Counted from the first letter of the stretch, positions 1 to 7,454 are shown. The stretch is DNA of 8,599 nucleotides from Rs1 sp034111875 (GCA_034111875.1 JAWUWK010000113.1:1-8599), one strand, 5' to 3'. Notes: generated by a model not told the origin, from the sequence alone. Made by a program: numbers and translations.

Positions 1-23
1 ATTTTCTTACTGGTTAGCATTTC
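1..23 (-). pseudogene. In-frame continuation of the receiver domain beyond the amber stop of the kinase
   Basis: Directly after the TAG codon that ends the kinase frame (complement of 24-26), the same frame reads E-M-L-T-S-K-K to the window edge. Receiver domains normally continue in this way after the first acidic pair and helix 1 (pattern VVDDN..AREIL.EML), so the sequence looks like the original domain interrupted by one nonsense codon. The rest of the domain, including the phospho-accepting Asp, lies outside the window. Whether it is intact there is unknown. Confidence 0.6.
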
Positions 24-3000
24 CTATAATATTTCTCGCGCGTTACTATTTTCATCTACCACTAAGACCTTCAACTTGTCTGGCAAGTATAATTTCTGAT
101 AACCCAAAGCCCGCGACTGTGCGCCTTGCTGTATCCCAAAGCTCACACTAAAATTAAATTTTGAACCTACCCCCGGGCTCGATTCTAACCAGATCTCTCC
201 GCCCATCAATTCGGTGAGTTTTTTGGAGATGGCCAGACCTAAACCTGTGCCGCCGTATTGACGCGTGGTAGAGTTATCTGCCTGAGAAAAAGATTGAAAC
301 AATTTATCTTGCTGTTGCTCAGTCATACCTATCCCTGAGTCTTGCACTGTGAAGAAAAAAGTGGCCTGTTCTGCCGATCGCTGCTCAGCCCTTACTTTCA
401 CTACAACCTCACCGCTCTCGGTAAACTTCACGGCGTTATTACCCAAATTGATTAATATCTGACTTAATCGCAGCGGGTCGCCAATCAGAGAACTGGGGAT
501 ATCTATCGGTATATCGAACAGCAATTCAATACCTCTCTCAGCAACTTTGAATCCGAGTAAACTCGATAGATTATCCAGCACATCTTCTAAACCGAAAGGG
601 ATTTTCTCCAGATCCATTTTGCCGGCCTCTATTTTCGAGAAATCTAAAATATCGTTGATGATGCCCAACAATGATTCAGCAGACTGGTTAACCTTAGTGA
701 CATAATTGCGCTGTTTTTTGTCCAAATCAGTGTTTAATGTCAAGCCAGACATGCCGATAATAGCGTTCATGGGTGTGCGAATTTCGTGGGACATATTTGC
801 CAAAAAATCCCCTTTCGCCCGGTTCGCCTCCTCGGCAACCAAGCGGGCGGCATGCATGGCCTGTTCGGCTTCTCTACGCTCTTCGATATTCCTGAACACT
901 AACACAGCGCCGGCGGCAGCTTCATCTCTAATAATAGGCACACAGGTAAACTCGACTGCAAAATCAATGCCATCACTACGATAAAATCTCTGCTGGGCAC
1001 TCTCAAATTCTGCCCCGCCTAAGCAACAGTCAATTAGCGGCTGATGCCAATTCTCCGAAGGTTCTCCAGCGGGCGCGGCTCGATAGAGCAAATGGTACAA
1101 GTTTGCCCCTGTTATCTCCCCTGTAGCACAGCCTAGTAAATTATCTCCCGCTAAATTAGAAAATGTCACTTTGCCTGTTGTATCTAGACCTATGATGCCA
1201 TCGTTGACTGACTGCAACAGCAGGCGGCTGCGAATTTCAGTTTCTTTCAAAATGACCTCCGTCTGTTTGCGTAACTCATCTGAGCGCAGGTTTTGGATAC
1301 CCGTGGCAACTATTGCGGCAATCCGCTCGGCACTTTCTATACTCTGTTTATCAAAGGCATCACTGCATTCTGCATAGAGATTAATCACGCCAAAAGCATC
1401 TTCTTGTAGCGATAACGGCACCGCCAACATTGAGTTATAACCTCGGTGTAAAGACGCTTCTCGCCAATGCTGATAGTTAGCTTGCTCTGCAATGTTATTC
1501 ACCACTGCCGCTTTAGCATTACGGATCACCCAGCCAACAGGATCTTTCAAGGGTGAGCTTTTGTGCCACGAGTAGTCGGTATCTGTTAAAAAGCCTTTGT
1601 CAAAGCCAGCCTTAGCCATCACTTTTATGCTCTTTTTAGTGTCGTATTGCTCGTAGCCAATCCAGACTAAACGCTGCCCATCGCTCTCTACAAGATGACG
1701 ACAAACATCATTTAACAACTGCTCTTCAGTGATAGCCAAGCGCACCGCTTCGTTGATTCTAGACAAGGTTGATAGCTGTCGATTGTTACGTGAAATCCGT
1801 TCTTGATCGGCAACATGTTCGCTAATATCCCTTATTGAAGCGGCGATTAAAACCCCTTGCTCTGTGTATATAGGGCTTATATTTAGCTCTGCTGGAAAGT
1901 TGCGACCACTTTTGGATAATGCGGGGACTTCGATTGCCTCCCCTTCTAACTGCTCCAATGTCAATTGGTCGTTGACTAACTGACTGATCGATCGCTGCTG
2001 ACCTAGGACCTGGCTGCTCATCAACAATTTGTTGATGCTCAGCCCCTCCAACTCAGATTTATGATACTCAAAAAGTTTCTCAACCTGACTGTTTAGTTGA
2101 ATGATCTTGCCGTGTTCGTCTGTAAATAACATCGCTACAGGTGCAGATTCCATCAGTGCATTAACTCTGGTTTCACTGTTTTTTCGCTTAGTCACATCAA
2201 TCAAGGTCAGGCGGATTTCCGAGACTAATGCCTCTTGGTGAATGGAGACAGCCGTTAACAGAGCGTAGATACTTTGCCCATCGCTGCGCTGAATTTTAAC
2301 ATCTATCTCTTTATTGGCCCTATCAGTGGGAAACAGGTTGTCTGACTCTTCCAGAGGTGTGTCTGACAGCAACATCGGCCAAGTCATTGCCTGCAACTCT
2401 TGATCGGAGTAACCAAGTAATTCACAGAGGGCCCGATTATGTTTCAAAAAAGAATAATTCTCGGGATTAAGTGATGCATACGCAACCGGTGCGTATTCAT
2501 ATAAACTGGAGAGGTGTTGCTCTCTGATTTTCAAGTCACTGGTTGTTTTCTGTAACTCTCCCGTACGCTCTATGACTTGCTGTTGCATTTGATCGCGGGC
2601 CAAACTGAGTTTTCTGCTACTGGCCCTGCCAATTAATACCGCCGCTGCTGTCAAGAGGAGCGACAGAGCTAAAGTGGAAGTTAATATCATCAAAATAACA
2701 TTGCGAATTTGGTGGTAATTTGCCAGTACTTCCGCTTGATCTATCTCACTAATGAAGCCTACACCCAAACGACTATTCCAGCGCCAGGCGCCTAATACAG
2801 GAGTGCCTCTATAGTCTGGATAAGCGGAAAAATCACCGCCATCGCGCTGTACTAGAACTTCTTGCACCGCCATGCTATCAATCTTGCTGTACACTGGGTC
2901 AGATTGCTTTTTTAACTTGATCTGCTGGCTGAATCGGCTGCTGGTAATCATCTCTCCATGGGCATTGACCAGATACGTTTCGCCTGTTTTGCCAATTCTC

Positions 3001-4568
3001 CCCAACTGAGCCAATTGATTAAAAGTGCCCTGCGAATCTAGCGCTAACACTAGTGCAGCGACCGCTTTCTCCTGATCATTATAAATAGCTGTCGCCACGT
3101 GCATTTGGGCTTTAAAGCCTAATGAATTTTCCTCTAATGCAGACAATTTTGGAGGTAATAATAGTGTTTCCCCAGCGAATACTCGCTCTAAGAGGACTGG
3201 ATCTATCGCTTTTATTAGCATTTTGGTTCCCGCCCTCTGATCGTTAGAATGGACCAATATTTCATATTGGGGATCTATAATGGAAAAGCCGAATTCTAAA
3301 TCGGACTGACTAGAAAGATAATTCAGAATGCTGTTGTGAGCTTGAGTCATTTTAGACTGATCTCGAACATTTTTTGCTGCTAGTAGGGCAGTCACTTTCT
3401 CAGATATTTCTCGAGATGCAGCCAGATACTGTGACTTACTCTGCCAATTCTTAAACCAAATTAAGTAGCCTAATTCAGTGGTATTAACTACTGTACGCAA
3501 TGCATCATTACGGAATAATCTATCGCGCAATTCAACTTGGTTAAGTCCTATATTTGATACCACAGCAACAACCGCTAGCACTAATGCCACCACCACAGCC
3601 GCAACCTTATAACCCAAACTGTGGTTGACCAGGCTTAATAGCCTATGAGAGTTTGCTGCTTTAAATGCAATAATAGAAAATACTATTAGCACCAATATGC
3701 TTATACATAATATGACCCAGAGTATAATTGAGAGTTTATTAACTACCACTTTATTGGCTTTTGGTAGAAACATTAACAGATTTTCCCACTGTTCACTCAG
3801 TCCAGAAAAATATGTCTTTTCCCTGATGAAAGTATCGACCATCGACACCAGTGGTTGCCAGGCCTTGCTAGTCGCCAGCACGTAGTCGAATTGATATCCA
3901 CTGAGTATGGTATTGCTCTTGGATTGTAATCCTAACTGTGAATTAGATAGGCTCAGTGGATTGACCATAAATAACGCTGCATCACCGATATTTATTGCCT
4001 GCAGGGCAGCGTGGGAATCACTATAAACCCTTAATTTACCTTTAAACCCTTGAGCGATTAAACGCGCCTCACTCACCGAGTGACCTATCACTGCAATAGT
4101 TTGCGCGCTGCGTATTAATTTTCCAGGATTATGCTCAATTATAGCGCGGCTAATAATCAATTCCGGGACGCTGAAGAGGACTGAACTATAATGCAGTTTA
4201 GGATCATGCTTTGCCTGTTTAATAACTACCCCTATCACATCAAAATTACTATCACGCGATTGTAACGATAGACTATTATCATGACCATTGACCATTTCAA
4301 TCTGCTTCGGATCCAATGACAAATCTGAGAGTAATTGTGTCACTTGCCGTTGAGCGCTATTCAACATGGAAGACTTAACGCTTGAATCAAGTACTAAATT
4401 GCGAACGCTCGTTTGTTGGCTCAACCAGAGCTTTTGGGAAGTACTTAATAACACAGTGCCAGCTGCTGTCTGATTTACCTCGATAAGTTCACTTGCATAA
4501 CTTAGCGGCGAAAAAATTAGGCTGATGAGCACTAATAACTTAAGTGCTGAGCAATTACATAGTTTCAT
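24..4568 (-). CDS. Multi-sensor hybrid-type histidine kinase, truncated in its receiver domain
   Basis: This is an inner-membrane sensor kinase of about 1514 residues, numbered from the ATG at 4568, chosen because it gives a clean signal peptide (MKLCNC...SYA). In-frame ATGs at 4583 and 4574 and a TTG at 4622 are alternatives; no start has a strong ribosome-binding site. Order of parts: signal peptide 1-25; degenerate periplasmic solute-binding-like domain about 30-270; membrane helix 280-303; short basic loop; helix 321-340; periplasmic Cache-type domain about 342-622, with the typical GKTGETYLV segment; helix 623-648; coiled linker; PAS about 682-802; PAS 804-925; GAF 934-1095; PAS 1107-1238; HisKA with H-box SHEIRTP, His1261; HATPase about 1362-1479 with N-box (NLGNNA), DSGIG and GGTGLGL intact. 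Autophosphorylation should therefore be possible. The receiver domain starts at about 1500 (VLVVDEN) and stops at TAG after REIL, so the usual relay Asp is missing. It is divergent from the REC/HD-GYP gene. The kinase call is firm; the ligand is unknown. Confidence 0.93.
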   Translation of the reverse strand: MKLCNCSALKLLVLISLIFSPLSYASELIEVNQTAAGTVLLSTSQKLWLSQQTSVRNLVLDSSVKSSMLNSAQRQVTQLLSDLSLDPKQIEMVNGHDNSLSLQSRDSNFDVIGVVIKQAKHDPKLHYSSVLFSVPELIISRAIIEHNPGKLIRSAQTIAVIGHSVSEARLIAQGFKGKLRVYSDSHAALQAINIGDAALFMVNPLSLSNSQLGLQSKSNTILSGYQFDYVLATSKAWQPLVSMVDTFIREKTYFSGLSEQWENLLMFLPKANKVVVNKLSIILWVILCISILVLIVFSIIAFKAANSHRLLSLVNHSLGYKVAAVVVALVLAVVAVVSNIGLNQVELRDRLFRNDALRTVVNTTELGYLIWFKNWQSKSQYLAASREISEKVTALLAAKNVRDQSKMTQAHNSILNYLSSQSDLEFGFSIIDPQYEILVHSNDQRAGTKMLIKAIDPVLLERVFAGETLLLPPKLSALEENSLGFKAQMHVATAIYNDQEKAVAALVLALDSQGTFNQLAQLGRIGKTGETYLVNAHGEMITSSRFSQQIKLKKQSDPVYSKIDSMAVQEVLVQRDGGDFSAYPDYRGTPVLGAWRWNSRLGVGFISEIDQAEVLANYHQIRNVILMILTSTLALSLLLTAAAVLIGRASSRKLSLARDQMQQQVIERTGELQKTTSDLKIREQHLSSLYEYAPVAYASLNPENYSFLKHNRALCELLGYSDQELQAMTWPMLLSDTPLEESDNLFPTDRANKEIDVKIQRSDGQSIYALLTAVSIHQEALVSEIRLTLIDVTKRKNSETRVNALMESAPVAMLFTDEHGKIIQLNSQVEKLFEYHKSELEGLSINKLLMSSQVLGQQRSISQLVNDQLTLEQLEGEAIEVPALSKSGRNFPAELNISPIYTEQGVLIAASIRDISEHVADQERISRNNRQLSTLSRINEAVRLAITEEQLLNDVCRHLVESDGQRLVWIGYEQYDTKKSIKVMAKAGFDKGFLTDTDYSWHKSSPLKDPVGWVIRNAKAAVVNNIAEQANYQHWREASLHRGYNSMLAVPLSLQEDAFGVINLYAECSDAFDKQSIESAERIAAIVATGIQNLRSDELRKQTEVILKETEIRSRLLLQSVNDGIIGLDTTGKVTFSNLAGDNLLGCATGEITGANLYHLLYRAAPAGEPSENWHQPLIDCCLGGAEFESAQQRFYRSDGIDFAVEFTCVPIIRDEAAAGAVLVFRNIEERREAEQAMHAARLVAEEANRAKGDFLANMSHEIRTPMNAIIGMSGLTLNTDLDKKQRNYVTKVNQSAESLLGIINDILDFSKIEAGKMDLEKIPFGLEDVLDNLSSLLGFKVAERGIELLFDIPIDIPSSLIGDPLRLSQILINLGNNAVKFTESGEVVVKVRAEQRSAEQATFFFTVQDSGIGMTEQQQDKLFQSFSQADNSTTRQYGGTGLGLAISKKLTELMGGEIWLESSPGVGSKFNFSVSFGIQQGAQSRALGYQKLYLPDKLKVLVVDENSNAREIL

Positions 4569-4704
4569 GAGCATTCCATTCATTTGTAAATAGCGAATGC
4601 TTAGCTTAGCAATTAATCTCAACTATTCCAGTTTTCATTAAACCAAGTTTTTTTCGCCGTTGACCACTAAAATAGCTAAATAATGCCCTACGTAGAATCT
4701 GGTC

Positions 4705-4710
4705 TATACT
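4705..4710 (+). promoter_or_regulatory. Possible -10 element for the REC/HD-GYP gene
   Basis: TATACT is one base from the sigma-70 -10 consensus and lies about 50 bases before the GTG start, inside the 191-base gap between the two divergent genes. No good -35 hexamer stands 16-18 bases upstream; a TTGACC at 4660-4665 is too far away to pair with it. The gap must also contain the kinase promoter, for which I see no clear candidate. Confidence 0.25.
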
Positions 4711-4744
4711 TATTTTAATTTGATTTAACTCGAAATTGCTCGAC

Positions 4745-4752
4745 TTGGAGAG
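4745..4752 (+). promoter_or_regulatory. Ribosome-binding site supporting the GTG start at 4760
   Basis: TTGGAGAG contains GGAG, with nine bases between it and the GTG at 4760. The next in-frame ATG lies more than 60 codons inside, within the receiver domain, so the GTG is the only start that keeps the domain whole. Confidence 0.65.
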
Positions 4753-4759
4753 TGGCTAA

Positions 4760-5836
4760 GTGGAAAATATAGAAAATATAGAAAATATAGAAAATAGAAA
4801 AGCGACCATATTAGTGGTAGATGATGTGCCAATAAATATTGATATTTTAAGACAGGTATTGAAAGATAAGTACAAAGTTAAAATTGCTACAAATGGTCCG
4901 AAAGCCCTAAAGATTGCACGCTCTGAGAACCCACCTGATCTTATTTTACTTGATGTAATAATGCCTGATATGGATGGCTACCAGGTATGCAAATTGTTAA
5001 AAGAGGATTTTAAAACGAGCAAGATACCAGTGATTTTTGTCTCGTCTAAAAGCGAGACAAATGATGAAATATTTGGCTTCGAAATTGGTGCTGTAGACTA
5101 CATAGCCAAGCCCATCAGCGCGCCTATCGTGTTGAGCCGAGTACGAACTCACTTATCCTTGTACGATGAAAAAAAATTATTAGATGAATTAGTAGCCGAG
5201 CGAACCCTCGAACTAGATAAAACTCGCCTGCAAATTATTTTTTGTCTAGGCCACGCCGCAGAGTACAAAGATAACGAGACAGGTATGCATGTCATCCGCA
5301 TGAGTCAATACTCTAGAGCACTGGCGCTCGCCTATGGTATGGATAGATCAGAGGCAGAAGTGTTTTTACACGCAGCTCCTATGCACGATATAGGTAAGAT
5401 AGGCATTCCCGACAACATTTTATTAAAACCCGGTAAGCTGACTGACGATGAGTGGCAGATAATGAGTCAGCACCCGCTCATAGGGGCTGATATTTTAGGA
5501 GACACCAATTCGACCTTGTTTAATATGGCTCGAGAAATTTCTCTAACCCACCATGAAAAGTGGGACGGTAGTGGTTACCCATATGGTATTAAAGGTGAGA
5601 AAATTTCAATTTACGGGCGTATTTCAGCCATCGCTGATGTATTTGATGCATTAACTACCGAGCGGCCTTACAAAGATGCTTGGCCCGTAGAAAAAGCTCT
5701 TGAGTTGCTACAACGAGAATCAGGAAGCCACTTTGATCCAGTACTGATAAAGCTATGGATGCAAATCATACCCCAGATACTCGAAATAAAAGCCCTATAT
5801 TCTGAGGATAAAAACCTTGAGCAAGCGGTAAACTAA
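4760..5836 (+). CDS. Response regulator with REC and HD-GYP domains, predicted c-di-GMP phosphodiesterase
   Basis: This 358-residue cytoplasmic protein is built like RpfG-family regulators. After an N-terminal (ENI)n stretch, the receiver domain covers about 16-135, with the acidic pair Asp21-Asp22, phospho-acceptor Asp65 in ILLDVIMPD, Ser95/96 at the switch position and Lys117. A short helical linker (about 135-155) leads to the HD-GYP domain, 156-345. That domain shows NETGMH with His177, the HD pair His209-Asp210 followed by IGKIGIP, QHP with His238, HH at 264-265, the intact DGSGYP motif and Asp293. All expected metal and substrate motifs are present, so hydrolysis of cyclic di-GMP is the likely output (family knowledge, not shown here). 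The GTG start follows a good ribosome-binding site. It is transcribed away from the large kinase, whose own receiver is cut, and may be its phosphorylation target (inference). No clear terminator follows. Confidence 0.95.
   Translation: MENIENIENIENRKATILVVDDVPINIDILRQVLKDKYKVKIATNGPKALKIARSENPPDLILLDVIMPDMDGYQVCKLLKEDFKTSKIPVIFVSSKSETNDEIFGFEIGAVDYIAKPISAPIVLSRVRTHLSLYDEKKLLDELVAERTLELDKTRLQIIFCLGHAAEYKDNETGMHVIRMSQYSRALALAYGMDRSEAEVFLHAAPMHDIGKIGIPDNILLKPGKLTDDEWQIMSQHPLIGADILGDTNSTLFNMAREISLTHHEKWDGSGYPYGIKGEKISIYGRISAIADVFDALTTERPYKDAWPVEKALELLQRESGSHFDPVLIKLWMQIIPQILEIKALYSEDKNLEQAVN
4763..4796 (+). repeat. 9-bp tandem repeat at the start of the REC/HD-GYP gene
   Basis: GAAAATATA occurs three times in a row (4763-4771, 4772-4780, 4781-4789), followed by a partial fourth unit GAAAATA. 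It encodes Glu-Asn-Ile repeats immediately after the start codon. Because the unit is nine bases, gain or loss of a unit keeps the frame and only changes the length of the N-terminal tail before the receiver domain. Confidence 0.9.
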
Positions 5837-6245
5837 TTCTGATATTGTTCGGTATTTGTCAACGGCGGTTTACATCTAGGCGTCAGCTTTCAATTCCCGC
5901 AAGGCTTTGGACATATAGAGTAATATACAGGACACATATAGACGCTCCCCGGTAGTCAGTGCCTATTCAATACCTAGTGCTTTTTATCATTAATTATTTT
6001 TACCTCATTAATCTGGCAATTGTTCGAAAGACTTAGCCTAAAAATTATCAGTACCGACATATATACGGGCTCAATTATAGAAATGATTCAACATTACTGG
6101 CCTCAAATGAATTGCCTATCTAATCTCCGTTAATACACGTTCGGAATATAATTGCTTGGCCTATGCTGGTTTAAATTAGCCAGGTTAGACCTATTTTTCA
6201 TCTACACTTAACTGACTTTTCTTGGAAAAATTAAAGCGTTATCCC
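5837..6245. other. Gene-free stretch between the regulator gene and the insertion-sequence remnant
   Basis: No open frame with a ribosome-binding site or recognisable protein was found on either strand. Minor features: two related 12-14 base strings beginning GGACA and containing ATATAGA (5909-5920 and 5930-5943), and a weak hairpin at 6166-6183 (CTGGTT/AGCCAG) without a T-run directly behind it. The stretch is AT-rich and looks like decayed intergenic DNA. Confidence 0.5.
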
Positions 6246-6249
6246 CCTC
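6246..6249. repeat. Left target-site duplication CCTC
   Basis: CCTC directly precedes the left end (TGTCCGGATAG) and is repeated exactly after the right end at 6991-6994. A 3-4 bp duplication is normal for IS3-family insertions. Confidence 0.65.
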
Positions 6250-6260
6250 TGTCCGGATAG
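6250..6260 (+). repeat. Left terminal inverted repeat of the IS remnant
   Basis: TGTCCGGATAG matches the complement of the right end, TGACCCGGATAG, apart from one substitution and one extra C. Similarity fades after GGATAG. Confidence 0.65.
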
Positions 6261-6267
6261 TTGGCGA

Positions 6268-6286
6268 CTCTAATTATTAATTAGAG
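6268..6286 (+). promoter_or_regulatory. Perfect 19-bp palindrome covering the orfA ribosome-binding site
   Basis: CTCTAATTA-T-TAATTAGAG has two perfect 9-base arms around a single central base. The right arm contains AGAG, which with the following G forms the likely ribosome-binding site AGAGG (6283-6287), eight bases before the ATG at 6296. As RNA the arms could pair and hide that site; as DNA it could be an operator. Fold-back structures that shut off transposase translation on read-through transcripts are known for some insertion sequences (for example IS10 and IS50); applying that here is inference. Confidence 0.55.
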
Positions 6287-6295
6287 GTAATAGCA

Positions 6296-6806
6296 ATGAA
6301 GAGATTATTTATCCAATCATTTACAATACAAGCTATTGAAAAAGCTCTAAATCGAGGTGCAGGTTCTACTTTAGGAGAAGAGGCTATGAGATTAAACATT
6401 GGTGAGTTCACTTTCAGTAAATGGATAGTCAAAGCCCCAGATCAAGAATTTAAAATGGTTTCATCTAAAGAGATTGATCGCGTGACTAAACAGAAAAGAC
6501 CTTATGAACGGACAGCAGAAGAGCGATTAGAAATGGTGAATAAGTGTGCTTTCCTAGACGACGAATCAATTCATGCCTCTGTCGTGAAGTTGGAATTTGT
6601 ACGCATAATGTTGAAAAACCAAAGCATTATTTCATCAATAGCGGCTCTGCGAAAGTTAAAACTGATACTAATCTGAAGTTAAAACGCTTAAGCATGAAAA
6701 CAAGGCGCTAATAAAGGAAATTAGTCGTAAAGATAGAGTGTTGGTAGAAACGCCAGCATTATGCGACAACTCCATTGGAAAAACGCCAATACTGGCAATA
6801 ATGACT
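6296..6806 (+). pseudogene. Frameshifted IS3-type OrfA (transposase helix-turn-helix subunit)
   Basis: The first open frame runs from ATG 6296 to TGA 6676 (126 codons). It begins like an IS3-type OrfA: an N-terminal helix-turn-helix region (QAIEKALNRGAGSTLGE...LNIGEFTFSKWIVKA), then KRPYERTAEERLEMV. From about 6600 the family-like sequence moves to another frame, read from 6601 (HNVEKPKHYFINSGSAKVKTD), and from 6675 to a third (EVKTLKHENKALIKEISRKD...RVL), which resembles the C-terminal leucine-zipper-like end. These changes fit two single-base deletions, so the gene is inactive. The end at 6806 is approximate. It starts about 45 bases inside the left IS end, as expected. Confidence 0.75.
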
Positions 6807-6978
6807 TCACCTCCACTTTATTATGGATCTCTGTACTGATGTTAAAACAGCATTGGATAGGTGTTTAGTTTATTCAGCACGCTAACAACTGATTACCTTG
6901 CAAACTTGATAATCAGCCACGATGAGAACAATATTTGAGGGTGTAAAATATTGCTTAGATTAAAAATCTCCTGTCATT

Positions 6979-6990
6979 CTATCCGGGTCA
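6979..6990 (-). repeat. Right terminal inverted repeat of the IS remnant
   Basis: Read on the minus strand from 6990 it is TGACCCGGATAG, the partner of the left end at 6250-6260. Confidence 0.65.
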
Positions 6991-6994
6991 CCTC
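6991..6994. repeat. Right target-site duplication CCTC
   Basis: Exact copy of the four bases at 6246-6249, directly outside the right IS end. Confidence 0.65.
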
Positions 6995-7039
6995 TATTGG
7001 GGACATGTAATTGAAATCACGCAGACAGTTAAGTATCTC

Positions 7040-7429
7040 TCATTTTAATTGGGAAAGCATATTACCTGAAAGAATCTCATTAGTACCATATTTTTTTCGA
7101 TCGGATATTAAAATCACATCACCCTTAAACTTTAAATAGTAATGGCAAGATACTGTGTATGTTGTAGTACAAACGACACCATTAGCATCAATTGTATATT
7201 TTCCTGACGTTGTTGCATCTTCCCAAATGACATCAAGATTGCCGTTAGGGTGATAATAACCTCCGCCTCTAGACCAAATCTCTGTATTTCCAGATATATG
7301 TCCAGCAACTTCTTCCATTGTTAAACGAGTGGCTCCAGCGTCCAACATCCTCTTTGCTGGGTTATCGCAGGCAGTTATCCCAAATGCCATAACACTGGCA
7401 ATCACTAGCCCGTTTATATTTAGGTTCAT
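7040..7429 (-). CDS. Small predicted lipoprotein of unknown function
   Basis: The protein has 129 residues from the ATG at 7429, chosen because a perfect GGAGG stands seven bases before it; a longer frame back to 7474 has no such support. Residues 1-20 form a lipoprotein signal peptide ending in the lipobox I-T-A-Cys21. The residue after the Cys is Asp, which in enterobacteria favours retention in the inner membrane. The mature part has about 108 residues with a motif-like stretch LTMEEVAGHISGNTEIW, then GGGYYHPNG, and two later cysteines (in GVVC and SCHYY). The pattern GNT...YY.P.G...C recalls small secreted DUF995-like proteins, but the resemblance is loose. It stands alone between the IS remnant and the rRNA operon. 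No function can be given. Confidence 0.8.
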   Translation of the reverse strand: MNLNINGLVIASVMAFGITACDNPAKRMLDAGATRLTMEEVAGHISGNTEIWSRGGGYYHPNGNLDVIWEDATTSGKYTIDANGVVCTTTYTVSCHYYLKFKGDVILISDRKKYGTNEILSGNMLSQLK

Positions 7430-7436
7430 AACTTTT

Positions 7437-7441
7437 CCTCC
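7437..7441 (-). promoter_or_regulatory. Ribosome-binding site of the lipoprotein gene
   Basis: GGAGG on the minus strand with seven bases to the ATG at 7429. It decides the start against the longer frame beginning at 7474. Confidence 0.8.
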
Positions 7442-7454
7442 ATGAAAAATTTGA

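Larger units (their letters stand above)
6250..6990 (+). mobile_element. IS3-type insertion sequence, internally deleted and non-autonomous (741 bp)
   Basis: The left end reads TGTCCGGATAG at 6250-6260. The complement of the right end reads TGACCCGGATAG at 6990-6979. These form an imperfect terminal inverted repeat with the TG...CA tips usual in the IS3 family. A perfect CCTC duplication flanks the element. Inside is a broken orfA-like gene starting at 6296. After about 6810 there is roughly 160 bases in which I recognise no part of the DDE transposase (orfB), whereas complete family members are usually 1.2-1.5 kb. The remnant therefore lost several hundred bases internally but kept both ends, so it could have been mobilised in trans by a related transposase. 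The family call rests on the OrfA similarity, the tips and the duplication length; the exact IS is not identified. Confidence 0.75.

Noticed and set aside
706..1377. Plus-strand frames opposite the kinase gene, including 706-984 and 1171-1377
   Set aside because: They lie opposite conserved HisKA, PAS and GAF coding sequence and have no support of their own.
4660..4665. TTGACC as a -35 element in the divergent gap
   Set aside because: No -10-like hexamer stands 16-18 bases downstream; the good TATACT is 39 bases away.
6166..6183. Hairpin CTGGTT/AGCCAG as the terminator of the HD-GYP gene
   Set aside because: It is about 330 bases past the stop codon, the stem is short and no T-run follows directly.
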